Shown: positions 1-8,997 of the stretch, piece by piece
Layout of the letters: every line of letters starts with the position of its first letter
Numbering within the stretch: position 1 is the stretch's first letter
DNA from: an uncultured Tenacibaculum sp.
Lineage (GTDB): Bacteria > Bacteroidota > Bacteroidia > Flavobacteriales > Flavobacteriaceae
Direction of reading: 5' to 3'
DNA: 64,000 bases
NCBI GenBank assembly: GCA_947496185.1
Contig: CANMCD010000004.1
Span: 62,001-126,000, forward strand
Made by a program: the position numbers and the translations under genes
Notes under the pieces: generated by a model
The model's database searches: none
What the model was told of the DNA's origin: nothing
The model's input: only the letters and a program-made list of their open reading frames with translations

Positions 1-2
1 AA

Positions 3-3000
3 AAAATAGATACTTCTAAAAACGTTCTTCATTCATTTTATCTAATAGGTGATGCAGGAAATGCTAACTTAGGAGAAAAGCCTATCGCATTAACATATTT
101 AAAAAAAGAAATCGAAAATACTGGAAAAAATAGTACCGTCTTATTTCTTGGTGACAATATTTATCCAGAAGGTTTACCTAAAAAAGACACTCCTGAACGA
201 GAACTAGCTGAATATCGTTTGCAAACACAAATTAATGCTGTTAAAAACTTTAAGGGAAACCCGATTTTTATCCCAGGCAATCATGATTGGTATAATGGTT
301 TGAAAGGGCTAAAACGGCAAGAAAAAATAATTGAAAAAGCGCTCGGAAAAAACACTTTCTTACCCGAAAATGGTTGTGGATTAAAAAAAGTAACAATTAA
401 CGAGTCAATTACCCTTATCGTTATTGATAGTCGATGGTTTATCACAGACTGGAATGACCATCCAACCATCAACGAAAAATGCGACATCAAAACTCGTGAA
501 CGCTTTGAAGCCGAACTTTGGGGACTATTAAAGAAAAATCGTTACAAAAATGTTGTAATTGCCACACATCACCCTCTATTTAGCAACGGTCCTCATGGAG
601 GTAGTTTTTCGTTTAAAGATCATATGTCTCCTATACCTGTATTAGGAACATTAAAAAACATGTTACGCTCACATGCTGGAATACAAACCGATAACTTTAA
701 CAAAAATTACGCTAAATTTATTGAGAAAGTAAAATTTGTCTCAAAAGATTTTAAAAATAATATTGTTTTTGTTAGCGGACACGAACACAACCTACAGTAT
801 ATAGAAAACGAAGGCTACAAACAAGTTATTAGTGGAGCTGGTTCAAAACAGTCTCCAGCTTTAGTAGGATATGGCGCACAATTTACCTATGGCAACTTTG
901 GATATGCTAAACTAAATTATTACAAAAATGGTGCTGCAAGTATCACCTATTATGCAGCGAATAGTGAAGATAAAAATAATGTATTATTTACCAAAGAAAT
1001 TATTCCTCCCAAAAAAATCATCAAGGATTTTAACTTTGAGGAATATAACGAACACAAAAAGTTTATTGAAACCTCTATTTACCCACAAGAAGCTACCGAG
1101 GTATCTGGACTACATGAATTTATGTGGGGAGAATTACACAGAGAAAAGTACGGTAAAAAAATAAAAGTTCCTGTCTTAGAATTGGACAGTGTTTTTGGTG
1201 GACTTAAGCCCATTCGAAGAGGTGGCGGAAACCAAACGAACTCTCTACGTCTCGAAAATAATGAAGGGAAACAATATGTACTTCGATCAATGTACAAAGA
1301 TGGAAGCAGAATTATGGGCGGAGTACTAAAGGGAACTTTTTTAATTGATGTTATCCAAGATGTATTCACCATGTCACACCCTTTTGCAGCCTTTGTTATC
1401 CCAGATATGGCAGAAGCAGTTAATATATACCATACCAACCCAAAACTGTATTATATGCCAAAACAACCCGCTCTTGGCAAATACAATGATCTTTTTGGAG
1501 GTGGATTGTATTTACTAGAAGAACGACCTGCGGGTAACAGAGAGGATGTTGATAGCTTTGGCAATTCTACCAAAATTGTTAACACCTTCGATGTTTTAGA
1601 AAAAATACGAAAAAACGGAACACATTTTGTCGATCAAAAATGGGTAGTACGCTCTCGTTTATTTGACATGGTCATTGGAGATTGGGACCGCCATGAAGAT
1701 CAATGGAGGTGGGCTTCGTTTAAAACCGAAAATGATAAAACATACTATCGTCCTATACCTCGTGACAGAGATCAACCCTTTTCTAAATTTGACGGAGTGA
1801 TGATTCCTTTAGTCAAACTTTTTGTTCCATTAGTAAAAAACATGCAAACTTTTGAGAACAACATCAAAGACATGAAATGGTACAATAATTATCCTAGATT
1901 TTTTGATGCTGAATTTTTAAATAGGCTTACATTAAATGAATGGTTGACAGAAGTAGCATACATTCAAAAACATTTAACCGATGAAGTAATTGAGGAAGCG
2001 ATCAAAAAATTACCGAAAAAAATCTATGATATTGACGGAGCTGAAACAGTAGCTAAATTAAAAACTCGCAGAAACAATCTTACGGATATTTGCAAAAGAT
2101 ACTACAAAAAATTATCCAAAACCGTTTATATCGTTGGAACAGATAAAGATGATGTTTTTCACATTAACCGTCTTAACAAAAACGAAACAAACATTACGGT
2201 ATACCGAAAAGAGAATAAAATATATGACCGAACTTTTATCCGAGAGGAAACTAAAGAAATTCAGATTTATGGATTAAATGGTAACGATACCTTTAAGGTA
2301 ACTGGAAAAGTAAAAAAAGGAATCTTAGTACGTTTAATCGGTGGACAAGATCATGATACTTACCATGACGAGTCTATTATAAATGGCTGGGGGAAAAAAA
2401 CCAAAATTTACGATTTTAAATCAAAAAAGAATACGGTAAAAAGAAGTCGAGAAACAGCAGATTTACGCTCTGACAACTACTTTAAAAACACCTATAACCA
2501 TCATGATATAGAGAATAATACCGCTGTTATATTTCCAAGTATTGGAAGCAACCCTGATGACGGTTTATTTTTTGGTGCTTCTTTAACCTATACTCGTAGA
2601 GGATTTAAAAAATCACCTTATTCTAGCCAACATAATTTTTCTGCCAACTATTTTTCTGCCATCAAAGGTTTTGATATAGAGTATGAAGGAGAATTCACAG
2701 AATTTATCGGTAACTGGAGTTTAGTTTTAGGTGCAAAAGCTACCAGTGACAACTACTCTATCAACTTTTTTGGTTTGGGAAACCTTAGTAACTATGATCA
2801 AAGCTTAGACTTAGACTATTACCGTGTTAAAAAAGGAGAGTTAAGCTTTTCACCAGCTTTATTGAGACGCTTTAGAGGGGGTAGTGAACTAAAACTTACT
2901 TCTACTATTGAAGGAATAGAACTCTTAAATACTCCTGATAGAAACATAACAAATTATAGTCAAACCCCTATAAACGTATTTAAACATAACTATTTTATAG

Positions 3001-3563
3001 GAGGTGAAGTAAGTTTTAATCACAATCGAATTGACAACCAAAGTTTTCCTACCAAAGGAATGAATTTTGATGTAGCCGTTGGAGCAAAATCTAAAATAGA
3101 TGATTATAATAGACGTTTTGGTTACCTCAAAACGTCTTTAGCGATTTATCAAAATCTAGTACAAAATCGTTCTTTAGTATTTGCTTCCGAAATCGGAACG
3201 CATGTTAATTTTAGTAATCGATTTGAAATATATCATGCAGCAACAATTGGAGGTGATCGGAACCTACGTGGATTTAATAGCGAACGTTTTACAGGAACAG
3301 AGAGCTTTTATCATACCAATGATTTACGATTACGCTTGGGAAATATAAAAACGTCTTTATTACCTTTGAAATATGGTATAACAGCTGGATTGGACTACGG
3401 GCGGGTATGGAGTCCTAGAGAAGTTAAAAACTCTAGATGGCATTCAAGTTATGGAGGCTCATTTTGGATTAGCGGTATTGATATGTTTACAATGAATGTA
3501 TCTTTTTTTCAAGCGGACGGAAATGAGAATAGATTTTCTTTTGGTATCGGATTTGACTTTTAA
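3..3563 (+). CDS. Metallophosphoesterase / kinase-like / BamA-type barrel fusion protein, 5' end outside window
   Basis: The frame is open from position 3, so the gene begins before the window; a TTG at 219 is only internal. About 1186 residues are visible. The N-terminal third carries the calcineurin-like phosphoesterase motifs in order: GDAGN near base 51, GDNIYPEG near 152, GNHDW near 277, HHPLF near 566 and GHEHN near 777. The middle (about bases 1190-2100) has a Gly-rich loop followed by RSMYKDGS, and then GDWDRHEDQW with a later RDRDQPF. This recalls the catalytic and metal loops of HipA/Fam20-like atypical kinases, which is my inference only. The C-terminal 350 residues look like a surface-antigen (BamA/TamA-type) outer membrane barrel, with the hallmark GGDRNLRGF near base 3250, and the protein ends in aromatic GFDF. 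It is probably surface or periplasm facing. The substrate is unknown. Confidence 0.85.
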   Translation, partial: KIDTSKNVLHSFYLIGDAGNANLGEKPIALTYLKKEIENTGKNSTVLFLGDNIYPEGLPKKDTPERELAEYRLQTQINAVKNFKGNPIFIPGNHDWYNGLKGLKRQEKIIEKALGKNTFLPENGCGLKKVTINESITLIVIDSRWFITDWNDHPTINEKCDIKTRERFEAELWGLLKKNRYKNVVIATHHPLFSNGPHGGSFSFKDHMSPIPVLGTLKNMLRSHAGIQTDNFNKNYAKFIEKVKFVSKDFKNNIVFVSGHEHNLQYIENEGYKQVISGAGSKQSPALVGYGAQFTYGNFGYAKLNYYKNGAASITYYAANSEDKNNVLFTKEIIPPKKIIKDFNFEEYNEHKKFIETSIYPQEATEVSGLHEFMWGELHREKYGKKIKVPVLELDSVFGGLKPIRRGGGNQTNSLRLENNEGKQYVLRSMYKDGSRIMGGVLKGTFLIDVIQDVFTMSHPFAAFVIPDMAEAVNIYHTNPKLYYMPKQPALGKYNDLFGGGLYLLEERPAGNREDVDSFGNSTKIVNTFDVLEKIRKNGTHFVDQKWVVRSRLFDMVIGDWDRHEDQWRWASFKTENDKTYYRPIPRDRDQPFSKFDGVMIPLVKLFVPLVKNMQTFENNIKDMKWYNNYPRFFDAEFLNRLTLNEWLTEVAYIQKHLTDEVIEEAIKKLPKKIYDIDGAETVAKLKTRRNNLTDICKRYYKKLSKTVYIVGTDKDDVFHINRLNKNETNITVYRKENKIYDRTFIREETKEIQIYGLNGNDTFKVTGKVKKGILVRLIGGQDHDTYHDESIINGWGKKTKIYDFKSKKNTVKRSRETADLRSDNYFKNTYNHHDIENNTAVIFPSIGSNPDDGLFFGASLTYTRRGFKKSPYSSQHNFSANYFSAIKGFDIEYEGEFTEFIGNWSLVLGAKATSDNYSINFFGLGNLSNYDQSLDLDYYRVKKGELSFSPALLRRFRGGSELKLTSTIEGIELLNTPDRNITNYSQTPINVFKHNYFIGGEVSFNHNRIDNQSFPTKGMNFDVAVGAKSKIDDYNRRFGYLKTSLAIYQNLVQNRSLVFASEIGTHVNFSNRFEIYHAATIGGDRNLRGFNSERFTGTESFYHTNDLRLRLGNIKTSLLPLKYGITAGLDYGRVWSPREVKNSRWHSSYGGSFWISGIDMFTMNVSFFQADGNENRFSFGIGFDF

Positions 3564-3698
3564 CTCCCCTTCAATTTAAGTTCATGTTATACATTTAAGA
3601 ATCTATTAATGTTTAACATCACCTTAAAAACAAAGATTTAACACATAATACGAATTAGAAAAAATAACCTAATAATAACTATTCTTGACAACTTAACT

Positions 3699-4070
3699 AT
3701 GACACAAATCATTTTGATCTTTGGGGCAATTTATGGTTTTTTAGCTGTAATTTTAGGTGCTTTCGGTGCACATGCTTTAAAAAAAATAGTTTCAGAAGAC
3801 CAATTAAAATCTTTTGAAACGGGTGTAAAATATCAAATTTATCATGCAATCGTACTTTTACTTGTAGGATTTGAAATTAAAGAATCAAACACTTATATCG
3901 GACTATGTTTCATTGTAGGTACATTTTTGTTTTCTTTTAGTATTTACGGGCTAATTCTTTCTAGTGCAAAAGGAAAAAAATTACGATTTTTAGGACCTAT
4001 CACCCCTCTTGGAGGTTTTTTATTACTCATAGGGTGGGGACTTTTAACTTATAAATTCATAACAGGATAG
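3699..4070 (+). CDS. DUF423 family small integral membrane protein
   Basis: This 123-residue protein has four hydrophobic segments and the family signature GAFGAHALKK near residues 20-30, followed by the conserved tract FETGVKYQIYHAI. Length and topology match the DUF423 (YgdD-like) family of inner membrane proteins, whose molecular role is not established. It follows the large outer membrane protein by about 135 bases and is followed by a strong terminator, so it is likely a single-gene unit or the last gene of the upstream transcript. Confidence 0.9.
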   Translation: MTQIILIFGAIYGFLAVILGAFGAHALKKIVSEDQLKSFETGVKYQIYHAIVLLLVGFEIKESNTYIGLCFIVGTFLFSFSIYGLILSSAKGKKLRFLGPITPLGGFLLLIGWGLLTYKFITG

Positions 4071-4108
4071 TTTAACCATTTGAAACTACAAATGATTTTA
4101 TACCAAAT

Positions 4109-4146
4109 AAAAAACTCAAACTTTGATTTAGTTTGAGTTTTTTTAC
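4109..4146 (+). terminator. Intrinsic terminator after DUF423 gene
   Basis: Perfect 10-bp stem AAACTCAAAC / GTTTGAGTTT with a 9-base loop and a T-run. The 5' A-run means it can also work on the minus strand, for the convergent lipoprotein gene that ends at 4174. Confidence 0.85.
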
Positions 4147-4173
4147 TAAAATGGATAATATTTAATAATAGTA

Positions 4174-5022
4174 TTACTCTAAAACAAATTTATACAAATT
4201 CCCCCCTACTCCTTCTTCATTTTCATCCGTGATATAAAGTGTCGTATTATCTTTAAAGGTAACAGCTTCTTTTTGTGACACATGATTAAACATATATTTA
4301 GTAAGCTTCCCTTCAAAAAAACAATCTGATGTAAAATCGGAAAATACATAAACAGCATCATGACTTAACAAAGCAACTTTCGTTTGATCCGGTGATAGAC
4401 TTGCAGCTGTCACCCAACACCCTCCCTTCTCACACATCTCAAAATTCGACATTTTTTCTGCGATATACGATCCTTTTTCACTAGGAACTCTATACAAACT
4501 AGTCTTTCCAAAAGCCCCCTTCACTCTACTCTTGGTAAAAATGTATAAATAACCTTTAAAATACAATAAAGATTCTGCATCAAAAAAACGTTTGTTTTTT
4601 TTAGGAGGAAATTTTGTTTGGTCTGGATAGGTAAACTTAATTTTTTCAACAAAAGGTATATCTGATAAACTAAGATCCTCGTTATTTACTTTGTATATAG
4701 TCAAGTCATTACGATCACTACCATTATTACCAAAATCACCAATAAAAAGATTACCTGTTTCATCAGAAGTTATATCCTCCCAATCCCTATTTTTCACATG
4801 TAACTTTACTTTATGTCGCAAATTTCCAAGCGTATCGATCCCGAAAAGGACTGCTTTGTTTCCGCTATCATTATGCATCCATAATAAATTTTTCCCCTTC
4901 ATATTTTCTATCCCCGAAGCTTCATTTAGTTTTTTAGGGAGTTTTGAGATAAATGTTAACTTACCATAATCATTACACCCCATAAAAAAAGGAATCCAAA
5001 GACAAAATAGTACTTTATACAT
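4174..5022 (-). CDS. Propeller-like lipoprotein of unknown function
   Basis: The 282-residue product starts with a hydrophobic leader ending FFMGC, a lipobox-like site with Cys 16, so a lipoprotein is likely. After LNEASGIE it shows repeated short beta-strand blocks (NLLWMHNDSG, GNLFIGDFGNNG, SLLYFKGYLYIFTKS, TKVALLSHDAVYVF, TTLYITDENEEG). This is the pattern of a beta-propeller of the SdiA-regulated/YjiK or SMP-30-like type, and the conserved NRDWEDI fits such proteins. There is no catalytic motif I can name. It is convergent with the DUF423 gene. Confidence 0.75.
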   Translation of the reverse strand: MYKVLFCLWIPFFMGCNDYGKLTFISKLPKKLNEASGIENMKGKNLLWMHNDSGNKAVLFGIDTLGNLRHKVKLHVKNRDWEDITSDETGNLFIGDFGNNGSDRNDLTIYKVNNEDLSLSDIPFVEKIKFTYPDQTKFPPKKNKRFFDAESLLYFKGYLYIFTKSRVKGAFGKTSLYRVPSEKGSYIAEKMSNFEMCEKGGCWVTAASLSPDQTKVALLSHDAVYVFSDFTSDCFFEGKLTKYMFNHVSQKEAVTFKDNTTLYITDENEEGVGGNLYKFVLE

Positions 5023-5254
5023 ATTTATTATTTTTTATTCCGAATTACCTACTAACTATTATGACTACTTTCTCAACAAATAAAAACAACTAATTCTAGT
5101 ATAACGCAAGACTATCCTTAGTCTAACTTTAAATAAGATGATGTCATAATAGACTTTTAAATATATAATTCGGGGGTTGCCCATAAAGATAATACAAACG
5201 AAAAATTATCGTGATTTTTTGTCTTCAAATTCATATGCTATAATAAATATTTAA

Positions 5255-5291
5255 AACAAAAAACCACAACATCGACGAGGGTGCTGTGGTA
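5255..5291 (-). terminator. Probable intrinsic terminator on the minus strand
   Basis: Read on the minus strand, ACCACA and TGTGGT form the outer stem with an imperfect CA/TG extension, followed by a T-rich tail (TTTTTTG). It lies about 400 bases beyond the TPM gene ending at 5696, so it may end the long M23-MerR-LemA-TPM transcript or an unseen short RNA. Confidence 0.55.
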
Positions 5292-5387
5292 AATTAGTAG
5301 CAAAGTGTTATACTACGTTTGGTTATATCATCTATATCCGTAAATTACTTCGTATGACATTTTTAGGTTAGTTAATATGCTTATATA

Positions 5388-5528
5388 ATGTTTACTGAAC
5401 TTCCTTTAATAGATGATAGGCTAAAATTAATAAAGTCTGTAGTTAATGAAAAAGCAAATAGCATGAGCGTATTAATTTTAGTCATAAGCGTATTTTTATT
5501 ACACCATAATAAATATGCAGTATTTTAA
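5388..5528 (+). CDS. Candidate 46-residue membrane peptide
   Basis: ATG at 5388 opens 46 codons ending at TAA 5526-5528. The product starts MFTELPLIDDRLKLIKSV, a charged amphipathic-looking head, and ends with one hydrophobic span, MSVLILVISVFLL, followed by HHNKYAVF. A TAnnTTTG box (TACGTTTG) lies 67 bases upstream, with no matching -33 box. There is no Shine-Dalgarno, which is normal for this phylum. I do not recognise it. It could be a chance ORF in AT-rich DNA. Confidence 0.3.
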   Translation: MFTELPLIDDRLKLIKSVVNEKANSMSVLILVISVFLLHHNKYAVF

Positions 5529-5695
5529 ATCCTCAAAAAAAGATAAGCTTATGACACAAATTAACAGTAAATTTTAGATGTATTTTATTTATTTAAGACA
5601 CACATTTTAAAATATCAGGTTCTAAAAAAATTGCAAAAGCTAGATACTATTGCTATTTATTAATAAAAAGTTTTGTGGGAATCAACTATATAGTA

Positions 5696-6487
5696 TTACC
5701 AGCCTCCTGTAGCACCGCCACCACCAAAACCGCCACCACCAAAGCCGCCACCAAAGCCACCGCCAAAATCACTTCCACCAAAGCCTCCTCCAAAACTTCC
5801 ACCTCTTCCTGAGTTACTCAAAATAATCGTATCAAAAATACTACCATTCCCTTTACGATAATTTCGTCCTCCTCCTCTATTATTTCTATTGGCTTTGGAA
5901 ATTAGTAAGAAAAAAATAATCAAAATGATGATAAAAATTAGAAAGCTTCCTCCTCCTTCTTTAGAGCGTTTTCGAGTTTCTTTATATTCTCCTTGTAATA
6001 CTTTAAATATGGTATCTACACCGTGATCCAACCCAGCATAGAAATTCCCTTTTTTAAAATAAGGAAGAATTGCATATTCTATAATCTGCCTCGACACGTA
6101 GTCTGTAAGTAAGTGTTCTACTCCATAGCCTGTTCTAATGGTTATTTTTCGATCATTTTTTGCTAACAAGACAAATACACCATTGTCTTCTTTCTTTTGA
6201 CCAATACCCCATTCATGTGCCCAATTAGTTGCTAAATACCCTATTTCCTCTCCTTGGGTTGAAGAAATCACTGCCACTACTATTTGAGTAGAAGTTGAAT
6301 CTGAATACTGAATCAGCTTTCTTTCTAAACGTGTTTGTTCAGTAGCAGATAAAAGGTTTACATAATCGTAAACACTGGTTTGTAGTGTAGGCTTTTTAGG
6401 TATATTAAAACCTTGTGAAAACACAGAAAATATGCTAAAAAACCCCAGTAAGTAGATCAGTAAAATTTTAGTTTTTTTCAATTTCAT
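5696..6487 (-). CDS. TPM-domain membrane protein with Gly-rich tail (YgcG-like)
   Basis: This 263-residue protein has a signal peptide (KILLIYLLGFFSIFSVFSQG), a TPM domain at about residues 38-165 (QIVVAVIS, GVFVLLAKNDRKITIRTGYG), a transmembrane span near 182-198 (FLIFIIILIIFFLLI), and a long Gly/Phe/Ser-rich tail made of GGGFGG repeats. TPM proteins of this build are common beside LemA; their role is thought to involve the envelope, possibly photosystem-like or protein quality control, but is not settled. The start codon abuts the stop of the upstream TPM gene (TAAATG), so the two are translationally linked. The low-complexity tail is typical of the family rather than a sequencing artefact. 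Confidence 0.9.
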   Translation of the reverse strand: MKLKKTKILLIYLLGFFSIFSVFSQGFNIPKKPTLQTSVYDYVNLLSATEQTRLERKLIQYSDSTSTQIVVAVISSTQGEEIGYLATNWAHEWGIGQKKEDNGVFVLLAKNDRKITIRTGYGVEHLLTDYVSRQIIEYAILPYFKKGNFYAGLDHGVDTIFKVLQGEYKETRKRSKEGGGSFLIFIIILIIFFLLISKANRNNRGGGRNYRKGNGSIFDTIILSNSGRGGSFGGGFGGSDFGGGFGGGFGGGGFGGGGATGGW

Positions 6488-6925
6488 TTAGCCTTTAGAT
6501 ATTTCATTAGACAGCTCATCTTCATCATCCGTTTGCCAAGGAAAATGAGCTTTTAATTCTTCTCCTGCTTTTAGTACTCCTTCAACCAGACCTTGTTTGA
6601 AGTTGCCCTGTTTAAAATAGGCTTGTATCACCTCTTTAGTAGTATCCCAAAAGTTTTCAGGAACCACTTCATTAATACCTTTATCTCCATAGATTACAAA
6701 CTTATGATCTTCTACGGCTACATAAATTAGTATCGCGTTTTGTTGTTTTGTATTGAACATTTTCAACTTATGAAATACTTCTAGTGCTCTTTGGTAATGA
6801 TTCATAGCGGTAGTCGCTTCGATATGTACTCGAATCTCACCAGAAGTATTTCGTTCAGCTTGTCTAATTGCAAGCACAATTTCTTGTTCTTCCTGAGCAG
6901 AAAGAAAACTTTCAACTGCAGACAT
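6488..6925 (-). CDS. TPM-domain protein, soluble form
   Basis: The 145-residue protein consists essentially of one TPM domain: SGEIRVHIE near residue 28, AILIYVAVEDHKFVIYGDKG near 64-83, and YFKQGNFKQGLVEGV near 103-117. It has no signal peptide or membrane span. It sits between lemA (5 bases upstream) and the larger TPM gene (abutting), so the three form one unit. The pairing of a short and a long TPM protein with LemA recurs in Flavobacteriia. The biochemical role is unknown. Confidence 0.9.
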   Translation of the reverse strand: MSAVESFLSAQEEQEIVLAIRQAERNTSGEIRVHIEATTAMNHYQRALEVFHKLKMFNTKQQNAILIYVAVEDHKFVIYGDKGINEVVPENFWDTTKEVIQAYFKQGNFKQGLVEGVLKAGEELKAHFPWQTDDEDELSNEISKG

Positions 6926-6930
6926 TATCC

Positions 6931-7515
6931 TTAGAATTTAAAATCTACATTAGGTGCTTTTTCAGATCCTGGATCCGACTTATAACGTGGCATTTGATCA
7001 AACCCAAAAATACCTGCTAATAATACCCCTGGAAATCGATCAATTTTAGTGTCGTACTTATTAACCTCATCATTATAACGATCTCTCGCAACATTGATAC
7101 GGTTTTCTGTTCCTTCTAATTGACTTTGTAACTCTAAAAAGTTTTTATTTGCTTTAATGTCTGGGTAACGTTCTACCGAAACTAATAATTTAGACAACGC
7201 TCCACTTAACCCTTGCTGAGCTTGTTGAAATTGCGCTATCTTGTCGGGTGTTAAATCACCTGCATTTATAGTCGTTTGTGTTGCCTTAGCACGTGCTTCG
7301 ATCACCTCTTTTAAGGTAGACTTTTCAAAATCAGCAGCTCCTTGTACTGTTTTTACCAAATTTCCAATCAAATCGTTTCTTCTTTGATACGAGCTTTCTA
7401 CTTTAGACCAAGCTGTTTCTGCATTATTTCTCAAGCCAACTATGGTATTATAACTTGATATAGCCCAGAAAGCAACAACAAGTACGATCGCTAAAGGCAC
7501 TAACCATTTTTTCAT
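6931..7515 (-). CDS. lemA: LemA family protein
   Basis: The 194-residue protein has an N-terminal membrane anchor (WLVPLAIVLVVAFWAISSYN) and then the LemA helical domain, with the family tracts AWSKVESSYQRRNDLIGNLV (about 35-54), RYPDIKANKNFLELQSQLEG and NRINVARDRYNDEVNKYD. LemA proteins are membrane-anchored helical bundles of uncertain function. The operon position, immediately before two TPM proteins, is the usual arrangement and supports the assignment. Confidence 0.93.
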   Translation of the reverse strand: MKKWLVPLAIVLVVAFWAISSYNTIVGLRNNAETAWSKVESSYQRRNDLIGNLVKTVQGAADFEKSTLKEVIEARAKATQTTINAGDLTPDKIAQFQQAQQGLSGALSKLLVSVERYPDIKANKNFLELQSQLEGTENRINVARDRYNDEVNKYDTKIDRFPGVLLAGIFGFDQMPRYKSDPGSEKAPNVDFKF

Positions 7516-7535
7516 GTTTACTTATTTTCGTGATT

Positions 7536-7865
7536 TTATAATTGTTCTTTTATCTTTAGTAATTCCGCTTTTACTACTTCTAATCTACTAATGATTTCGT
7601 GATTACTAATTACTTTTTCAGGATCATTTTTCAATTTTAACTTTGCCCCTTCAAGCGTAAATCCTCTTTCTTTGACTAAATTATAAATCAACTTAAAATT
7701 GTCTATATCTTCTTTAGTAAAGAGTCGATTACCCTTTGCATTTTTTTTAGGCTGAATGGCATCAAATTCTTTTTCCCAAAAGCGAATTAACGAAGTATTT
7801 ACCCCAAATGCTTGGGCTACTTCTCCTATCTTATAATATCGTTTTTCGGGTAAATCAGGATACAT
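7536..7865 (-). CDS. MerR family transcriptional regulator
   Basis: This is a short (109-residue) MerR-type regulator: a winged helix-turn-helix at residues 10-78 (YYKIGEVAQAFGVNTSLIRF, then EKEFDAIQPKKNAKGNRLFT), then a short helix with KERGFTLEGAKLKLK. No effector-binding domain or metal-binding cysteines follow, so it is a DNA-binding and dimerisation unit only. It lies 8 bases after the M23 peptidase gene and 20 before lemA, so it may control this envelope operon; that is inference. Comparable MerR genes sit next to M23 peptidase and alaS in other Flavobacteriaceae. Confidence 0.9.
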   Translation of the reverse strand: MYPDLPEKRYYKIGEVAQAFGVNTSLIRFWEKEFDAIQPKKNAKGNRLFTKEDIDNFKLIYNLVKERGFTLEGAKLKLKNDPEKVISNHEIISRLEVVKAELLKIKEQL

Positions 7866-7873
7866 TATATTAT

Positions 7874-8842
7874 TTAATCATACGATTGTCCTTTTTGTTG
7901 GGACGCCTTTTGCATTGCTGTAAACTCTTCTTGAGTCAAATCACCATAATAGTAGTAAATAGGGTTTACAGGCCTACCGTTTTTATGCACCTCATAATGC
8001 AAGTGTGGCGCCGCTGATCGTCCTGTATTACCTACATAACCAATCAAATCACCTCTTTTTACTCTTTGTCCTTTTCTGGCTAAGATCTTACTCATGTGTG
8101 CGTAAATTGTCTTATAGCCGTAACCATGATCAATATACACAACTTTTCCGAAAGTAGAGCTCCTATGTGCCTTAATTATTTTTCCATTACCCGATGCAAA
8201 AATCGGTGTCCCTGAAGGCGCTGTAAAGTCCATTCCGTTATGCATTCTCCAAGACTTTAAAATCGGATGAAGTCTCATACCAAACCCTGAGGCCATACGC
8301 TTTAAATCTTCATTTTTTACAGGTTGTATGGCAGGAATTGACGCTAGCATCTTTTCCTTTTCTTTTGCCAAACCTACAATTTCGTCCAAAGACTTTGACT
8401 GTATTACCATTTGTTTAGACAATATATCTAACTGTTTGGTCACATTTTTTATCATAGTACCGTTATCAAAACCATCGAGATGCTTGTATCTATTTACCCC
8501 ACCAAAGCCCGCTTTTCTTTGTTCATCAGGTATGGGAGTGGTTTCAAAATATGTCCTATAGATATTGTTATCCCTTTCTTGTAGCTCTGTAAGTACTTTA
8601 GAACTTTCGTCCATACGCTTGGATAACAATTCATAATGCAATTTTAAATTTTCTAATTCTCTTTTTTGCGCTCGTTCTTTGGGGGTTATTAAAAACTGGC
8701 TAAATCCTATAAATCCTAAAAAAGCAATCAAAAAAACTCCTGAAACTGCTAGGAATGCTTTTTTGTACTTTTCACTCGCTTTACTTTCTATTTTGCGGTA
8801 GGATAATGTATCTGGATCATAATAATATTTTACTTTCGCCAT
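7874..8842 (-). CDS. M23 family metallopeptidase (LytM domain), membrane anchored
   Basis: This 322-residue protein has a membrane anchor at about 28-50 (AFLAVSGVFLIAFLGFIGF), a coiled-coil-like stretch at 58-90 (LENLKLHYELLSKRMDESSK), and a C-terminal LytM/M23 domain. Zinc ligands are visible in HNGMDF (His and Asp) and in HLHYE; GYVGNTGRSAAPHLHYE is the family core. It is predicted to cut peptidoglycan cross-links or to act as a scaffold for amidases. It is divergent from alaS, and a TAAATTTG -7 box on the minus strand at 8913-8920 probably drives it and the downstream MerR, LemA and TPM genes. Confidence 0.93.
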   Translation of the reverse strand: MAKVKYYYDPDTLSYRKIESKASEKYKKAFLAVSGVFLIAFLGFIGFSQFLITPKERAQKRELENLKLHYELLSKRMDESSKVLTELQERDNNIYRTYFETTPIPDEQRKAGFGGVNRYKHLDGFDNGTMIKNVTKQLDILSKQMVIQSKSLDEIVGLAKEKEKMLASIPAIQPVKNEDLKRMASGFGMRLHPILKSWRMHNGMDFTAPSGTPIFASGNGKIIKAHRSSTFGKVVYIDHGYGYKTIYAHMSKILARKGQRVKRGDLIGYVGNTGRSAAPHLHYEVHKNGRPVNPIYYYYGDLTQEEFTAMQKASQQKGQSYD

Positions 8843-8890
8843 AATACTAAATATACTATTTTTGTGCTCTTTAAAAGGGCATCGCTACTT

Positions 8891-8920
8891 AAGGGGTTTC
8901 ATTTTTGAACCCCAAATTTA
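8891..8920 (-). promoter_or_regulatory. Minus-strand -7 box and hairpin in the M23/alaS divergent region
   Basis: TAAATTTG (8913-8920 read on the minus strand) matches the Bacteroidota TAnnTTTG -7 box. I found no TTG at the usual -33 spacing. Next to it, GGGGTT / AACCCC (8894-8912) can form a short hairpin that would lie at the start of the leader. Confidence 0.45.
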
Positions 8921-8997
8921 CGAAATGTTGTTAAAACAGTTTGGTTTATAACGGCTTTAAAGCGAAAATTAACAATTTTATAAGATACGGTGGAGGC

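Larger units (their letters stand above)
5023..5695. other. 673-base intergenic region with minus terminator and a candidate small ORF
   Basis: This AT-rich stretch has no ORF above 60 codons. It holds a minus-strand terminator at 5255-5290, a TACGTTTG -7-like box at 5314-5321 (plus) and a 46-codon ORF at 5388-5528. A short imperfect direct repeat (CATgAGCGTATT / CATaAGCGTATT) lies inside that ORF around 5462-5493. Confidence 0.6.

Noticed and set aside
5462-5493. Imperfect 12-base direct repeat CATgAGCGTATT / CATaAGCGTATT
   Set aside because: Too short and only two copies; likely chance in AT-rich DNA.
5696-5830. Short tandem repeats in GGC/ACC-type sequence
   Set aside because: They encode the Gly-rich tail of a TPM protein, which is normal for the family; not a CRISPR or satellite.
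8941-8997. TTG-start extension of alaS
   Set aside because: It adds 19 residues not typical of AlaRS; ATG 8998 gives the normal N-terminus.
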